A stretch of 33,608 nt of DNA from Armatimonadota bacterium. GTDB taxonomy: Bacteria; Armatimonadota; UBA5829. A model generated the notes under the pieces. It was not told where the DNA came from and ran no database searches. It worked only from the letters and a program-made list of their open reading frames with translations. The translations under genes were made by a program, and so were the position numbers. The stretch is from positions 1-33,608 of the forward strand of contig JAAYKG010000172.1 in NCBI GenBank assembly GCA_012522555.1, read 5' to 3'. Shown one piece after another: positions 7,582-15,660 of the stretch; position 1 is the stretch's first letter; every line of letters starts with the position of its first letter.

Positions 7582-9744
7582 ATGAACTTTGATGCGATTA
7601 CCCGCCGCGAATTTATTGCCTCAGCGGGATTAGGCGTTGCTGCCGCTATGCTGCCGTCTTTTGCCGCTTCGAACAAGCCCGCATACGCTTTGGAAGAATC
7701 CGGCACACACCCGTATAGGCCATATACACTGTCCCCATATGACAAGGGGATGATGATCGAAGACGCCTGGCCGACGATTTTTTTCGGCGATGAAACTATT
7801 GGCGAGATTAAGCGCAAAGTTGCGAAGTTGGATTGGGCGAAAAAAGCGGTGGCGCGAATGGTGAAAGAGGCGGAAGGGGTTATGCTCAAGGGACCTCAGC
7901 TTCCCGTAGAGCGGGCGGGCTGGCGGCATGATTTCTATTCTCGCGCTACTGGAGAGCACCTGTTGTATGATCCCGACTCGTGCGACAAATTTCTCGACCC
8001 GTCGACGGGCAAATACGAATATGATGAGGCTCAGCGCAGAGCGTGGGCGCTGCTGACCCACGAGCGAACATTTCGGATGATGCGCAGCGTGGGGGTATTG
8101 TATGGCGTAACGGGAGATGAGCGATATGCGAGCTGGATTGCCGATGGGATGCGCCAGGCTGTGGAATATTTCAAGCACGACGAATTTATGAAAGGCAGCG
8201 CGTTATATTTTCAGGCGCTGTATGACGCGGCCATATTGATGATCCTGGCTAATATTTTTAGCCTCACAAAAAACAGCAGCGCCTATAGCAAGCAGGATGT
8301 TGAGAACATTCGTGTTGGGATATTCGAGAAAGATATGGGCGAGATGCTTGATTTCCTGTCGAAGAACCCTGGCGGCAATATGTCTTGTTATGTCGCTGGG
8401 GCATTGGCGTGCTCGGGGCGGGTCTTCGAGCGTGACGATTGGACGAATGCGGCCACTGGGGAGTCGTCCGGGGCCAGAACGCTGCTTACCACAAGCTTAT
8501 ATCAAGACAAAGAGAAGAAAACCGACGGACTATGGCATGAGGGCACCATGTTTTATCATTTTTATTCGATGTGCCCATTGGTGACTGTGCGTGAGCAGGC
8601 GGTAAAGATGAACGATCCTATTATTAAGGATGCTGCTCTGTGGAGCCGATTCGAGGAGATGTTCGCTGCGCCGGTCGCGTTGGTTGATGAAAGGCTTCGA
8701 CTGCCTTTGATTGGAGATCTCGGCGCGCCGAAGGTTATGAACTTAGCCGCATATCGACACCTGTATGAGTATGCGGCGGGGCAGATCAATTTTGAGCGTT
8801 TCGGGCCAATATTGGCGGCGATCTACGAGCGCAGCAAAGCGATGCGTGGAGAGATGTCGGCTTTGGCGTTTGGACCGGATTCGCTGCCGAAACCTGGGGG
8901 AACCCCGAAAAAGAGCACGCTTCTGCCCTGCGCGGAGATTGGAACGTTTCGCTGTGGTTCACTGCAAGTATTGTTCCGCGCGGGGAGATATCGCGGCGGA
9001 CACGATCATCCGGATAAACTACAGATCACCCTCAGCGCATTCGGCCAGCCTATATCCCCTGATCTGGGAACACCCGGATATTCGATTTTGCCGATAGTGC
9101 AGCACTACCATCGAGCCACTGTGGCGCATAACACATTGTTCAGCGATGAGACGCACCTCAAAGGAACCTCTGTTCTCGAATGGCGTGGTGATGAGGAAAA
9201 TCCGCGAGCGAGAGCAAGTGTGGTCGATGAGGGGGTGCGATATCAGCGAACGGTTTTCTTTTCGCCGCCATATGTTGTGCTGCTGGATGAGTATTCTTCA
9301 GACGACGATCATCGGTTCGGTTGGGCGTATCATTCGTATGGTAAGCTGAGTGTTGCGTCGCCAACCCTCGAAGGTGGGTCGAAAGAGCTGCTGGGGATGC
9401 CGGCTTTGCGGAGCGATGGCCCATTTTCTATGCTCACCGATCGATTCAGCGGGGCGACTTCCGGCTCGATTAGGGGTATTTGGAATGTGTCGCGGGCAAT
9501 CAAGCTGCATTTGCTGTCGGTGGCAGACGCGCCTACTGAGGTTACTTGCTGCAAGTCGATAGGAAACCCGAACACGGATAATTTAGACTGCCTTATATTG
9601 CGCTCACCCGGCAAATCGCTGCGAATAGCGACTGTGCTGGAACCATCACGAGTTGACAGCACCCTCGAGTCGGTGAAATTCGAGGATATCTCAGTTGCGG
9701 TAGGGCTGAGGGGCGGGGGCAGACGGATTTACACGTGGGATTGA
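7582..9744 (+). CDS. Heparinase II/III-family polysaccharide lyase, Tat-exported
   Basis: Probable lyase acting on acidic polysaccharides outside the cytoplasmic membrane. From the chosen ATG (AAGGAGAG six bases upstream) the protein is 720 residues and starts MNFDAITRREFIASAGLGVAAAMLP, a twin-arginine signal (RR at 8-9) with hydrophobic core and Ala-x-Ala cleavage candidates (SFA, AYA). Residues 60-430 form the alpha-helical toroid typical of the class; the C-terminal beta-sandwich starts near 460 and holds GGHDHPDKLQI (about 472-482) and HRATVAHNT (about 507-515), where heparinase II/III and alginate-lyase relatives keep catalytic His and Asn. The ORF-track start at 7456 (GTG) lies within the eno terminator and lacks a ribosome binding site. 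Substrate is unknown. The PRC-barrel gene follows after 65 bases. Confidence 0.85.
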   Translation: MNFDAITRREFIASAGLGVAAAMLPSFAASNKPAYALEESGTHPYRPYTLSPYDKGMMIEDAWPTIFFGDETIGEIKRKVAKLDWAKKAVARMVKEAEGVMLKGPQLPVERAGWRHDFYSRATGEHLLYDPDSCDKFLDPSTGKYEYDEAQRRAWALLTHERTFRMMRSVGVLYGVTGDERYASWIADGMRQAVEYFKHDEFMKGSALYFQALYDAAILMILANIFSLTKNSSAYSKQDVENIRVGIFEKDMGEMLDFLSKNPGGNMSCYVAGALACSGRVFERDDWTNAATGESSGARTLLTTSLYQDKEKKTDGLWHEGTMFYHFYSMCPLVTVREQAVKMNDPIIKDAALWSRFEEMFAAPVALVDERLRLPLIGDLGAPKVMNLAAYRHLYEYAAGQINFERFGPILAAIYERSKAMRGEMSALAFGPDSLPKPGGTPKKSTLLPCAEIGTFRCGSLQVLFRAGRYRGGHDHPDKLQITLSAFGQPISPDLGTPGYSILPIVQHYHRATVAHNTLFSDETHLKGTSVLEWRGDEENPRARASVVDEGVRYQRTVFFSPPYVVLLDEYSSDDDHRFGWAYHSYGKLSVASPTLEGGSKELLGMPALRSDGPFSMLTDRFSGATSGSIRGIWNVSRAIKLHLLSVADAPTEVTCCKSIGNPNTDNLDCLILRSPGKSLRIATVLEPSRVDSTLESVKFEDISVAVGLRGGGRRIYTWD

Positions 9745-9809
9745 GCGAGTATGTAAAGTCGCCGTTTTCACGCCGCGCGAGTGGGTAATCTCGTATCGGA
9801 GGTGAGAAA

Positions 9810-10316
9810 ATGAAAGCGCGTGAAATACTCGGCCTTGCAGCGATTGACTCCGAACGCGGAGATGCTTTGGGCAGTGTTAAAGGGTTCATCATCGATCTGG
9901 AAAAGAGATCGATTGTGGCGCTGGAGGTAAGTGGTGGTTTTCTGTCTTCGTCAAAAGTCTTGCCGTTCAACAATATCAAGGCGCTCGAACAGGATGTCGT
10001 AATGGTGCCTTCAGCTCACAGCTTCATCAACCGCCGCGACCTCGGGTTCACTGGGCTTACGGATCGCCTGACCGGGCGACAGGTGCTGACGGAGGATGGC
10101 AGGCGGCTTGGCGATGTGCGCGACTATTCCTTTGACGTGCAAAGCGGGGATATCACCACAATTACATTCGGGGTCGATAAAGAGGTGCTTGGGGGTCTAT
10201 GGAAAACTGCCGGGGATGAATATGAAATATCGGCAAGTTATATCAAAACCTTGGGCGAAAATATAATAGTGGACAATTCTGTGCCTGAAGAGACCGGGAT
10301 GAACAAAGCGGCGTGA
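9810..10316 (+). CDS. PRC-barrel domain protein (two tandem PRC barrels)
   Basis: A 168-residue soluble protein with two PRC-barrel units: residues 1-75 (ILGLAAIDSERGDALGSVKGF...) and 78-160 (LTDRLTGRQVLTEDGRRLGDVRDYSFD). PRC barrels are small beta domains found in photosynthetic reaction centre H subunits, RimM and many uncharacterised bacterial proteins, where they bind partner proteins or RNA. The start has a near-perfect ribosome binding site, GGAGGTGAG, four bases before the ATG. No signal peptide. It sits between two lyase genes in the same direction, but nothing ties it to polysaccharide use, and its role is unknown. Confidence 0.85.
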   Translation: MKAREILGLAAIDSERGDALGSVKGFIIDLEKRSIVALEVSGGFLSSSKVLPFNNIKALEQDVVMVPSAHSFINRRDLGFTGLTDRLTGRQVLTEDGRRLGDVRDYSFDVQSGDITTITFGVDKEVLGGLWKTAGDEYEISASYIKTLGENIIVDNSVPEETGMNKAA

Positions 10317-10353
10317 ATTGATTGATTCATAATCATGTATATCACAGGCGGCC

Positions 10354-10382
10354 TTGACGGGCTTGTTGCAATGATCTATCAT
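10354..10382 (+). promoter_or_regulatory. Promoter of large lyase gene, leaderless geometry
   Basis: TTGACG (five of six), 17 bases, TATCAT (five of six). The -10 ends seven bases before the ATG at 10390, so transcription should begin at or within a base of the initiation codon. No Shine-Dalgarno sequence is present. Confidence 0.65.
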
Positions 10383-10389
10383 CAGCATC

Positions 10390-13368
10390 ATGATGATGGA
10401 TATACTTGTGATGTTAGCGATGCTTGCGCCGGGCGGACACCCGCGGTTGTATCATGATCCCGCGTCTCTGACCCGTGCGATGGACAACGTGCAGCACGCT
10501 TCGTGGGCGCTGGCATATCGCGATTCGACGATTGCTGCGGCTGATAAGTGGGCAGCTAAGCCCTCCGCCGAGCTTAGAGCATTGGTCCCTGCGCCGGGAT
10601 CGACGTTTGCTTATGGGTTCGATGGCTGCCCCTCGTGCGGCGCCAACTGGCCGTGGTGGGGCGCACAAATATCATCGTTCGATATGCCGGGCCGCGTCAC
10701 CTGTCCGGAATGTCGTAAAGTGTTTCCCAACGACGATTTCCCGGATCCTGGGGGCGGTTGGCGCAATCCGGAAACCGGCAAGGTTTATTATACGGTGGGC
10801 TGTTATAACGCTTATGCCGCCCGGCAGATAAACTTAAACATACTGCCCAGCCTCGCTCGAGCTTATGCTTTGACTAAGGATCGCAAGTATTCCAACGCCG
10901 CTGCGGTTATATTTGATAGGCTGGCAGAGTTGTATCCGGTTTCAACGGTAGGATCTGCGGATTATCCGTCAAACCCCAATTCCGGCAGACTCGAGCAGCC
11001 CCAATATCAAGTCGCGCGGATTTTGGTCGTTCTCGCTAATGCGCTTGATTTGCTGTATGATAGCCCGGAATTTGGGGCGCCTTCGACCTCCGGCAAAGGC
11101 AGCGTTCGAGATCATATTAAAACGGCCATAATCGCAGATGGAGGCAAATATTGTTACGATATGGCGGCGAGGGGCTACTGTCGGCTCACCAATGGTCAGG
11201 CGGATTATATAAGAGGAACCCTGGCTGCAGGAATAATGACCGATAATAAGCTCTGGATCGACTACGCGATCAAGGGGCCTTATAACGTATATAATTTTCT
11301 GGATAATTGCCTCGACCGGGATGGTCAGAACTACGAGACCTCTATAGGCTACAGCGGGCATGCGATCGGCTTGTATCTTGATATGGCCGAGATGCTCTAT
11401 CATCTGAGTACCGAGGAATATCCCGAGGGGATAAATCTCTACGAGCATCCCAAGTTCCAAAAAGCGCTCTCGGTTGCGATGGCTGATATTGACTGCTTCG
11501 GGCATTCCCCGCGTTTTGGGGATTCGGGGCCGGATTTCAGCGTGGTGAGCGACGATGCGCCGTTTTCTGCCAGAGATATGTTATGGGCGGAGCATTTGGC
11601 GGCACGCGCCAGAGACACTGAACAGTGGTCGGCGATGCGTAATGCAATAGCTCGAGGGGATGTTGAAGCGCGCCGAAACGAAAAGGCGATGAGCGGATCG
11701 CGATCATGGCTGACTTTTCACGCAAGCCCTGCCACAAAGACAAAAAAACGAGTCAACTTAGAACCACGAACCCTGCTGGGCGGACGAGGGGTGACAATTC
11801 TTCGCTCCGGCAAGGGATCAAGCGGCCGGGCAGCGCTGCTGCGTTATGGACCGTGCCTGAACCACGGCCATCGCGACGATCTCAATCTTAACTTTTTTGG
11901 CCTGGGACGAGAGCTGACCTACGACTTCGGTTATTATCTCGGCAGCGCACACGTCCAGGTCGGTTTGGCTAACACAACGGCAAGCCATAACCTCGTCGTG
12001 GTAAATGAGCAGAATCAGATGAAAGCAGGGAGCGGCGGCGATTTATATTTCTGCACTGATGCGGCTCCTGTTCGAGCGGTGGAAGCGTCATCGGAAGCTT
12101 GCTACGCATCGGAAAATGTAAAGACCTATAGACGGACGTTGGCTATGGTCGACATCGGAAAGGGTTCATATCTTGTCGACATATTCCGCACGGCTGGAGG
12201 AAACCAGCACGACTTGATGTGGCATTTCGCAGGGAAACAAGACTCTGTAACAGGCGCTGCTCTAGGAGAAGCGCAAAAAACCGGAAGCCTCGCCGGTGAA
12301 GATATAGATTGGGGTCGACACGTCGGCTCGTCGGGATATCTGCGAAACGCTCAGGACAAAGGCGGCTATTGGAACCCGCCGCCAGGAAATGGCTACGGCT
12401 TCTTTTATGATGTACGGCGGGCAAAGGCGGACGGAGCGTGCAGCGCGACCTGGAAGTTGACTGATGATAACACTCAGCGCCTCAAACTGACACTGCTGCC
12501 GGAACCGGGCTGCGAACTAATCACCGCCAGCGCGCCGGGCATCCTACCGGACTATCCAAAGGCAGATTTCGCAATTCTTCGACGTAAGGGGGCTGATCTG
12601 AGCAGCACATTTGTGTCGATCGTCGAACCATCGGACACAGGAGGCGCTGTATTATCGGCTGATAGAATGCGATGCGAATCCGGGGATGCGGTCGGTGTCG
12701 AGATCAAGACAACCGCAGGCTTCGACTACGTGTTAAGCTCATTATCCGGAAAGCCGTCTGTGCTGCTTACAAACGACGGACAAAGGATCGATTTTGAAGG
12801 CCGTTTCGGGTTTATTCGCATCGAGGGCGGCAAGGTGGCAAGCAGCCGATTGGTCGGTGGCACAAACCTTGCGATCGGCTCGTATACTCTCAAGTCAAAC
12901 AAGGGTGTAGAGGGTGGAGTAAAAGAAATCAATTATGAGCTTTCCAAAATCACTATCGATCGCGTCGTGACGGATCTGCCTGAAATTGTATATTTCTCCC
13001 GCGACGGGTATTCGCACTCCTCTCCTTATCTGGTTAAATCTGTAGACGGCTCCAATATCACCCTCGACGGCGATTTTGTGATCGGCAGAGGGCAGATCGG
13101 ACAGGACGGGCCTAAGTCCGATTCAATCGGCAACGTCGTGCCTTTGCCTCGCTCTATTATCGTCAGTGGGGCAAAAAGCGACTATTTCCGAGGTAAATTG
13201 ATAGTCAACGACCGGACCAAAAAAAGTACGACGGTAATCAATGTCGAATCGGATCAAATCACGGTGCGTGTAAACGACCCGAGCATTTTCAGCGCGGGGG
13301 ATTCTTTCACAATATACGATGTGCAGCCGGGGGATACGCTCAGTTCGCCGTTGATAATCGGCAAATGA
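10390..13368 (+). CDS. Large heparinase II/III-family protein with zinc-ribbon-like insert
   Basis: A 992-residue relative of heparinase II/III and oligoalginate lyases. The start is forced: an in-frame stop (TGA at 10372-10374) lies just upstream with no other start codon between, and HPRLYHDPASL at residues 17-27 is the typical beginning of the mature enzymes. The preceding MMMDILVMLAMLAPGG is too short for a normal signal peptide. C80, C83, C105 and C108 form a CxxC...CxxC pair, probably structural zinc. The helical toroid spans about 120-450; the beta-sandwich carries NHGHRDDLNLNF (about 491-502) and ASHNLVVV (about 530), matching catalytic His and Asn positions of the class. Residues 840-992 form an extra beta-rich region. 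Activity is inferred only from the fold; the motifs are intact. Followed by a bidirectional terminator. Confidence 0.82.
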   Translation: MMMDILVMLAMLAPGGHPRLYHDPASLTRAMDNVQHASWALAYRDSTIAAADKWAAKPSAELRALVPAPGSTFAYGFDGCPSCGANWPWWGAQISSFDMPGRVTCPECRKVFPNDDFPDPGGGWRNPETGKVYYTVGCYNAYAARQINLNILPSLARAYALTKDRKYSNAAAVIFDRLAELYPVSTVGSADYPSNPNSGRLEQPQYQVARILVVLANALDLLYDSPEFGAPSTSGKGSVRDHIKTAIIADGGKYCYDMAARGYCRLTNGQADYIRGTLAAGIMTDNKLWIDYAIKGPYNVYNFLDNCLDRDGQNYETSIGYSGHAIGLYLDMAEMLYHLSTEEYPEGINLYEHPKFQKALSVAMADIDCFGHSPRFGDSGPDFSVVSDDAPFSARDMLWAEHLAARARDTEQWSAMRNAIARGDVEARRNEKAMSGSRSWLTFHASPATKTKKRVNLEPRTLLGGRGVTILRSGKGSSGRAALLRYGPCLNHGHRDDLNLNFFGLGRELTYDFGYYLGSAHVQVGLANTTASHNLVVVNEQNQMKAGSGGDLYFCTDAAPVRAVEASSEACYASENVKTYRRTLAMVDIGKGSYLVDIFRTAGGNQHDLMWHFAGKQDSVTGAALGEAQKTGSLAGEDIDWGRHVGSSGYLRNAQDKGGYWNPPPGNGYGFFYDVRRAKADGACSATWKLTDDNTQRLKLTLLPEPGCELITASAPGILPDYPKADFAILRRKGADLSSTFVSIVEPSDTGGAVLSADRMRCESGDAVGVEIKTTAGFDYVLSSLSGKPSVLLTNDGQRIDFEGRFGFIRIEGGKVASSRLVGGTNLAIGSYTLKSNKGVEGGVKEINYELSKITIDRVVTDLPEIVYFSRDGYSHSSPYLVKSVDGSNITLDGDFVIGRGQIGQDGPKSDSIGNVVPLPRSIIVSGAKSDYFRGKLIVNDRTKKSTTVINVESDQITVRVNDPSIFSAGDSFTIYDVQPGDTLSSPLIIGK

Positions 13369-13373
13369 TTGAA

Positions 13374-13400
13374 CGGCCCACGCTATCGTAACGTGGGCCG
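13374..13400. terminator. Bidirectional terminator between convergent genes
   Basis: Perfect nine-pair stem CGGCCCACG/CGTGGGCCG with a nine-base loop, placed between the convergent lyase and fused oxidoreductase genes. It probably serves both, though U tracts on either side are short. Confidence 0.6.
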
Positions 13401-13413
13401 AATATCTAAAATA

Positions 13414-15411
13414 TCAGTCTTCCAAATTGAGCCACTTCGCTTCATCCGGGGTCAACTCGATATCGAGAGCGGCCAACGAGACCATAAGCTCGCTCAACTT
13501 TTCAGGCCCGATCAGCGGAAAGACCGGGAATGGGAGGTGCAGCAGATACGCCAGCGCGATCTGCACCGGGAGCGCTCCCTTTCGATCCGCTAGCTTCTGC
13601 GCCCGCGCCAGCCGCTCGAAATTGTCCTCGCAATACCAGCAATTCACCAGCATCTGATCCGACAGATCATCGGCTGCGCCACGTGCGAAGAACCCCTTCG
13701 CAAGGCTCGACCACGCCAGAAGTGGCATCTGGTTATTAGTGAACCATTTCCACGACTCGGCATCTGTTGATGAAAGGCAGCCCTCCCACGGCGGCGCAAC
13801 CATACGTGCAAGGCTGAAGTTGTTGCTGACCGAGGTAAATCCGCGCAGCCCCTTGGATTTCGCATAGGCGTTGGCCTCGTCTATGCGCTGCAAAGTCCAG
13901 TTAGAACCGCCGAACGCGCGCAATCGGCCGGCATTGAGTTGTTCGTTCAGCGCATCAACAAACTCACCTACGGGTATCTCCGGATTATCCCGATGCAGCA
14001 CATAAAGATCTACATAGTCCGTGTTCATTCTCTCCAGAGTCTCCGCCAATTGGCTGCGAATCGCCTCCGGATTGCAGTTCGGAGTGTGCGCCCCTTTTGC
14101 AAGGATCACAACGTCATCGCGGATGCCCCTGTTGGCGACCCATCTTCCGAGAATATAATCGGAATTGCCGTAAATATACGCGGTATCGAAGCAGTTGCCG
14201 CCATTGCGAAAGTATTCATCAAAAATGATCGAAGCGTGGGGGAGTTGGAATTGCGCACCGGCCAAAGTCGCACCTTGAATCAGCCGTGATACGGGTTTAT
14301 CGAGGCCCTCTATCTTTCCGTATGGCATCTTTGTTTCGGGTCGCCGCTTGAGCGGTCGGCGGTCGATGGTTGGGTAATTAGAGGTCGGCTGTTCGATGTC
14401 ATAAACCAAACCGATAGCAAGCCTCCATGTGTCACAAGTGCGCATGTTGCCAAGCGTATCGTCCCAGGTCATCGCCGGCGGCGCGGCCTGCCTGTTGGCG
14501 ATATTTGCAGCCACAACATCAGCTTCATATGCATATACCCCCCGATCGGACTCGACGCTGACATCCTCCGGCGCCTGACCACAGCGGGTGAGAGTCATCG
14601 CGGGCCTATCCCCCTGCTTATCAGGATTCCAGAAACCCGGCAGGTAGATATTTCCCTGGGTTCCAAAGACGTGCAGGGAGTTGTCTTGATTGAGCCGAAC
14701 CCCGGTAGAGATCTGAGCGATGATATCTCCTGGAAATCGCAGCAGCGCCGCGGTGTATTCATCCACGCCGGTCTCTGCGAGCTTGCCGATAGCTTTTACC
14801 TCGACAGGCTCGGCAAAGTCTTGCCCCATCGCAGCTCCGGCAATAAGGCGCGAAACAGATGTCGTGTAGCAGCCCACATCCAGGATCCCGCCCCCACCCA
14901 GTGAGTTTTTGAAAAGCCTCCCCTCGGGATTAAACCCGGCATCGAAACTGAATGAAGCCTTTATCATTCGCACCTCGCCGATAGCTTTGTCTTTGATAAG
15001 CTCGACGAGTTTGGCGATCTGGGGGTGGCAGCGATACATGAACGCTTCCATTAAGAAGACATCGCTGCGACGAGCGGCCTCCACCACAGCCATCGCGTCA
15101 GGGTAGTTTATGGTGAGTGGCTTCTCGCAAAGTATATGCTTGCCCGCCTCAGCCGCCTTAACCGCCCACTCGGCGTGCATTGGATGTGGGGTGCTGATAT
15201 ACACTGCCTGCACATCCGGGTCCGCTAACAACAATTCATAGCTGCCGTAACATCGCGTCACTTTCATCTCAGCGCCAAACTTATCCGCTGATTTTTGGCT
15301 GCGGCTGCCCACCGCCAACAATTTTCCGGTCCCCGATTCAGCCAGGCCCGCCGCAAATTTTCTGGCTATATTTCCCGTCCCGATAATCCCCCACGCAAGT
15401 CTTTCGTTCAT
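13414..15411 (-). CDS. Fused Gfo/Idh/MocA dehydrogenase and aldo/keto reductase
   Basis: A 665-residue bifunctional oxidoreductase. Residues 1-340 are a Gfo/Idh/MocA enzyme: Rossmann motif GIIGTGNIARKF, ISTPHPMH, the catalytic-region CEKP, and GGGGILDVGCYTTS in the C-terminal domain. A linker of about 20 residues (NYPTIDRRPLKRRPETK) leads to an AKR domain from about 362, with the full catalytic tetrad visible: Asp and Tyr in CFDTAYIYGNSD, Lys in VVILAKGAH, His in DLYVLHRDN. Both domains use NAD(P)H and act on sugars or related carbonyls, so one could oxidise and the other reduce a shared substrate, effecting an epimerisation or internal redox cycle; that is inference. Met362 might serve as an internal start, but has no ribosome binding site. 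Start ATG has GGGAG nine bases upstream. Confidence 0.92.
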   Translation of the reverse strand: MNERLAWGIIGTGNIARKFAAGLAESGTGKLLAVGSRSQKSADKFGAEMKVTRCYGSYELLLADPDVQAVYISTPHPMHAEWAVKAAEAGKHILCEKPLTINYPDAMAVVEAARRSDVFLMEAFMYRCHPQIAKLVELIKDKAIGEVRMIKASFSFDAGFNPEGRLFKNSLGGGGILDVGCYTTSVSRLIAGAAMGQDFAEPVEVKAIGKLAETGVDEYTAALLRFPGDIIAQISTGVRLNQDNSLHVFGTQGNIYLPGFWNPDKQGDRPAMTLTRCGQAPEDVSVESDRGVYAYEADVVAANIANRQAAPPAMTWDDTLGNMRTCDTWRLAIGLVYDIEQPTSNYPTIDRRPLKRRPETKMPYGKIEGLDKPVSRLIQGATLAGAQFQLPHASIIFDEYFRNGGNCFDTAYIYGNSDYILGRWVANRGIRDDVVILAKGAHTPNCNPEAIRSQLAETLERMNTDYVDLYVLHRDNPEIPVGEFVDALNEQLNAGRLRAFGGSNWTLQRIDEANAYAKSKGLRGFTSVSNNFSLARMVAPPWEGCLSSTDAESWKWFTNNQMPLLAWSSLAKGFFARGAADDLSDQMLVNCWYCEDNFERLARAQKLADRKGALPVQIALAYLLHLPFPVFPLIGPEKLSELMVSLAALDIELTPDEAKWLNLED

Positions 15412-15456
15412 AGCGAAATCTCCCGATAAATGAATAGGATGGCTGTCATTTCACTG

Positions 15457-15485
15457 AGCATATCAAACCACGCACCCGCAGTCAA
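15457..15485 (-). promoter_or_regulatory. Promoter of fused oxidoreductase
   Basis: Minus strand TTGACT, 17 bases, TATGCT. Predicted start near 15450 gives a leader of about 40 bases containing the GGGAG ribosome binding site. Divergent from the promoter at 15594. Confidence 0.65.
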
Positions 15486-15593
15486 TGCACAACTAACTAG
15501 TGTGTGATGTGTCAGTGTTAAGGCTGCGGCTTTTCAATGTTGCATAGCCGCTTTGTTTTATTGCGTAAGCCCTGTAAGGCAGCCCGAATCTCG

Positions 15594-15622
15594 TTGACAC
15601 TGAGATAGGTGGATGCTATACT
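15594..15622 (+). promoter_or_regulatory. Strong extended -10 promoter of GAF-phosphatase gene
   Basis: Perfect TTGACA, exactly 17 bases, TATACT with TGC directly in front. The block GGTGGATGCTATACTGCC (15608-15625) is 17 of 18 identical to the cdsA promoter block. Confidence 0.8.
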
Positions 15623-15660
15623 GCCTCCGGCTGTCAATGCTGCGCTAAATGGAGATAATT

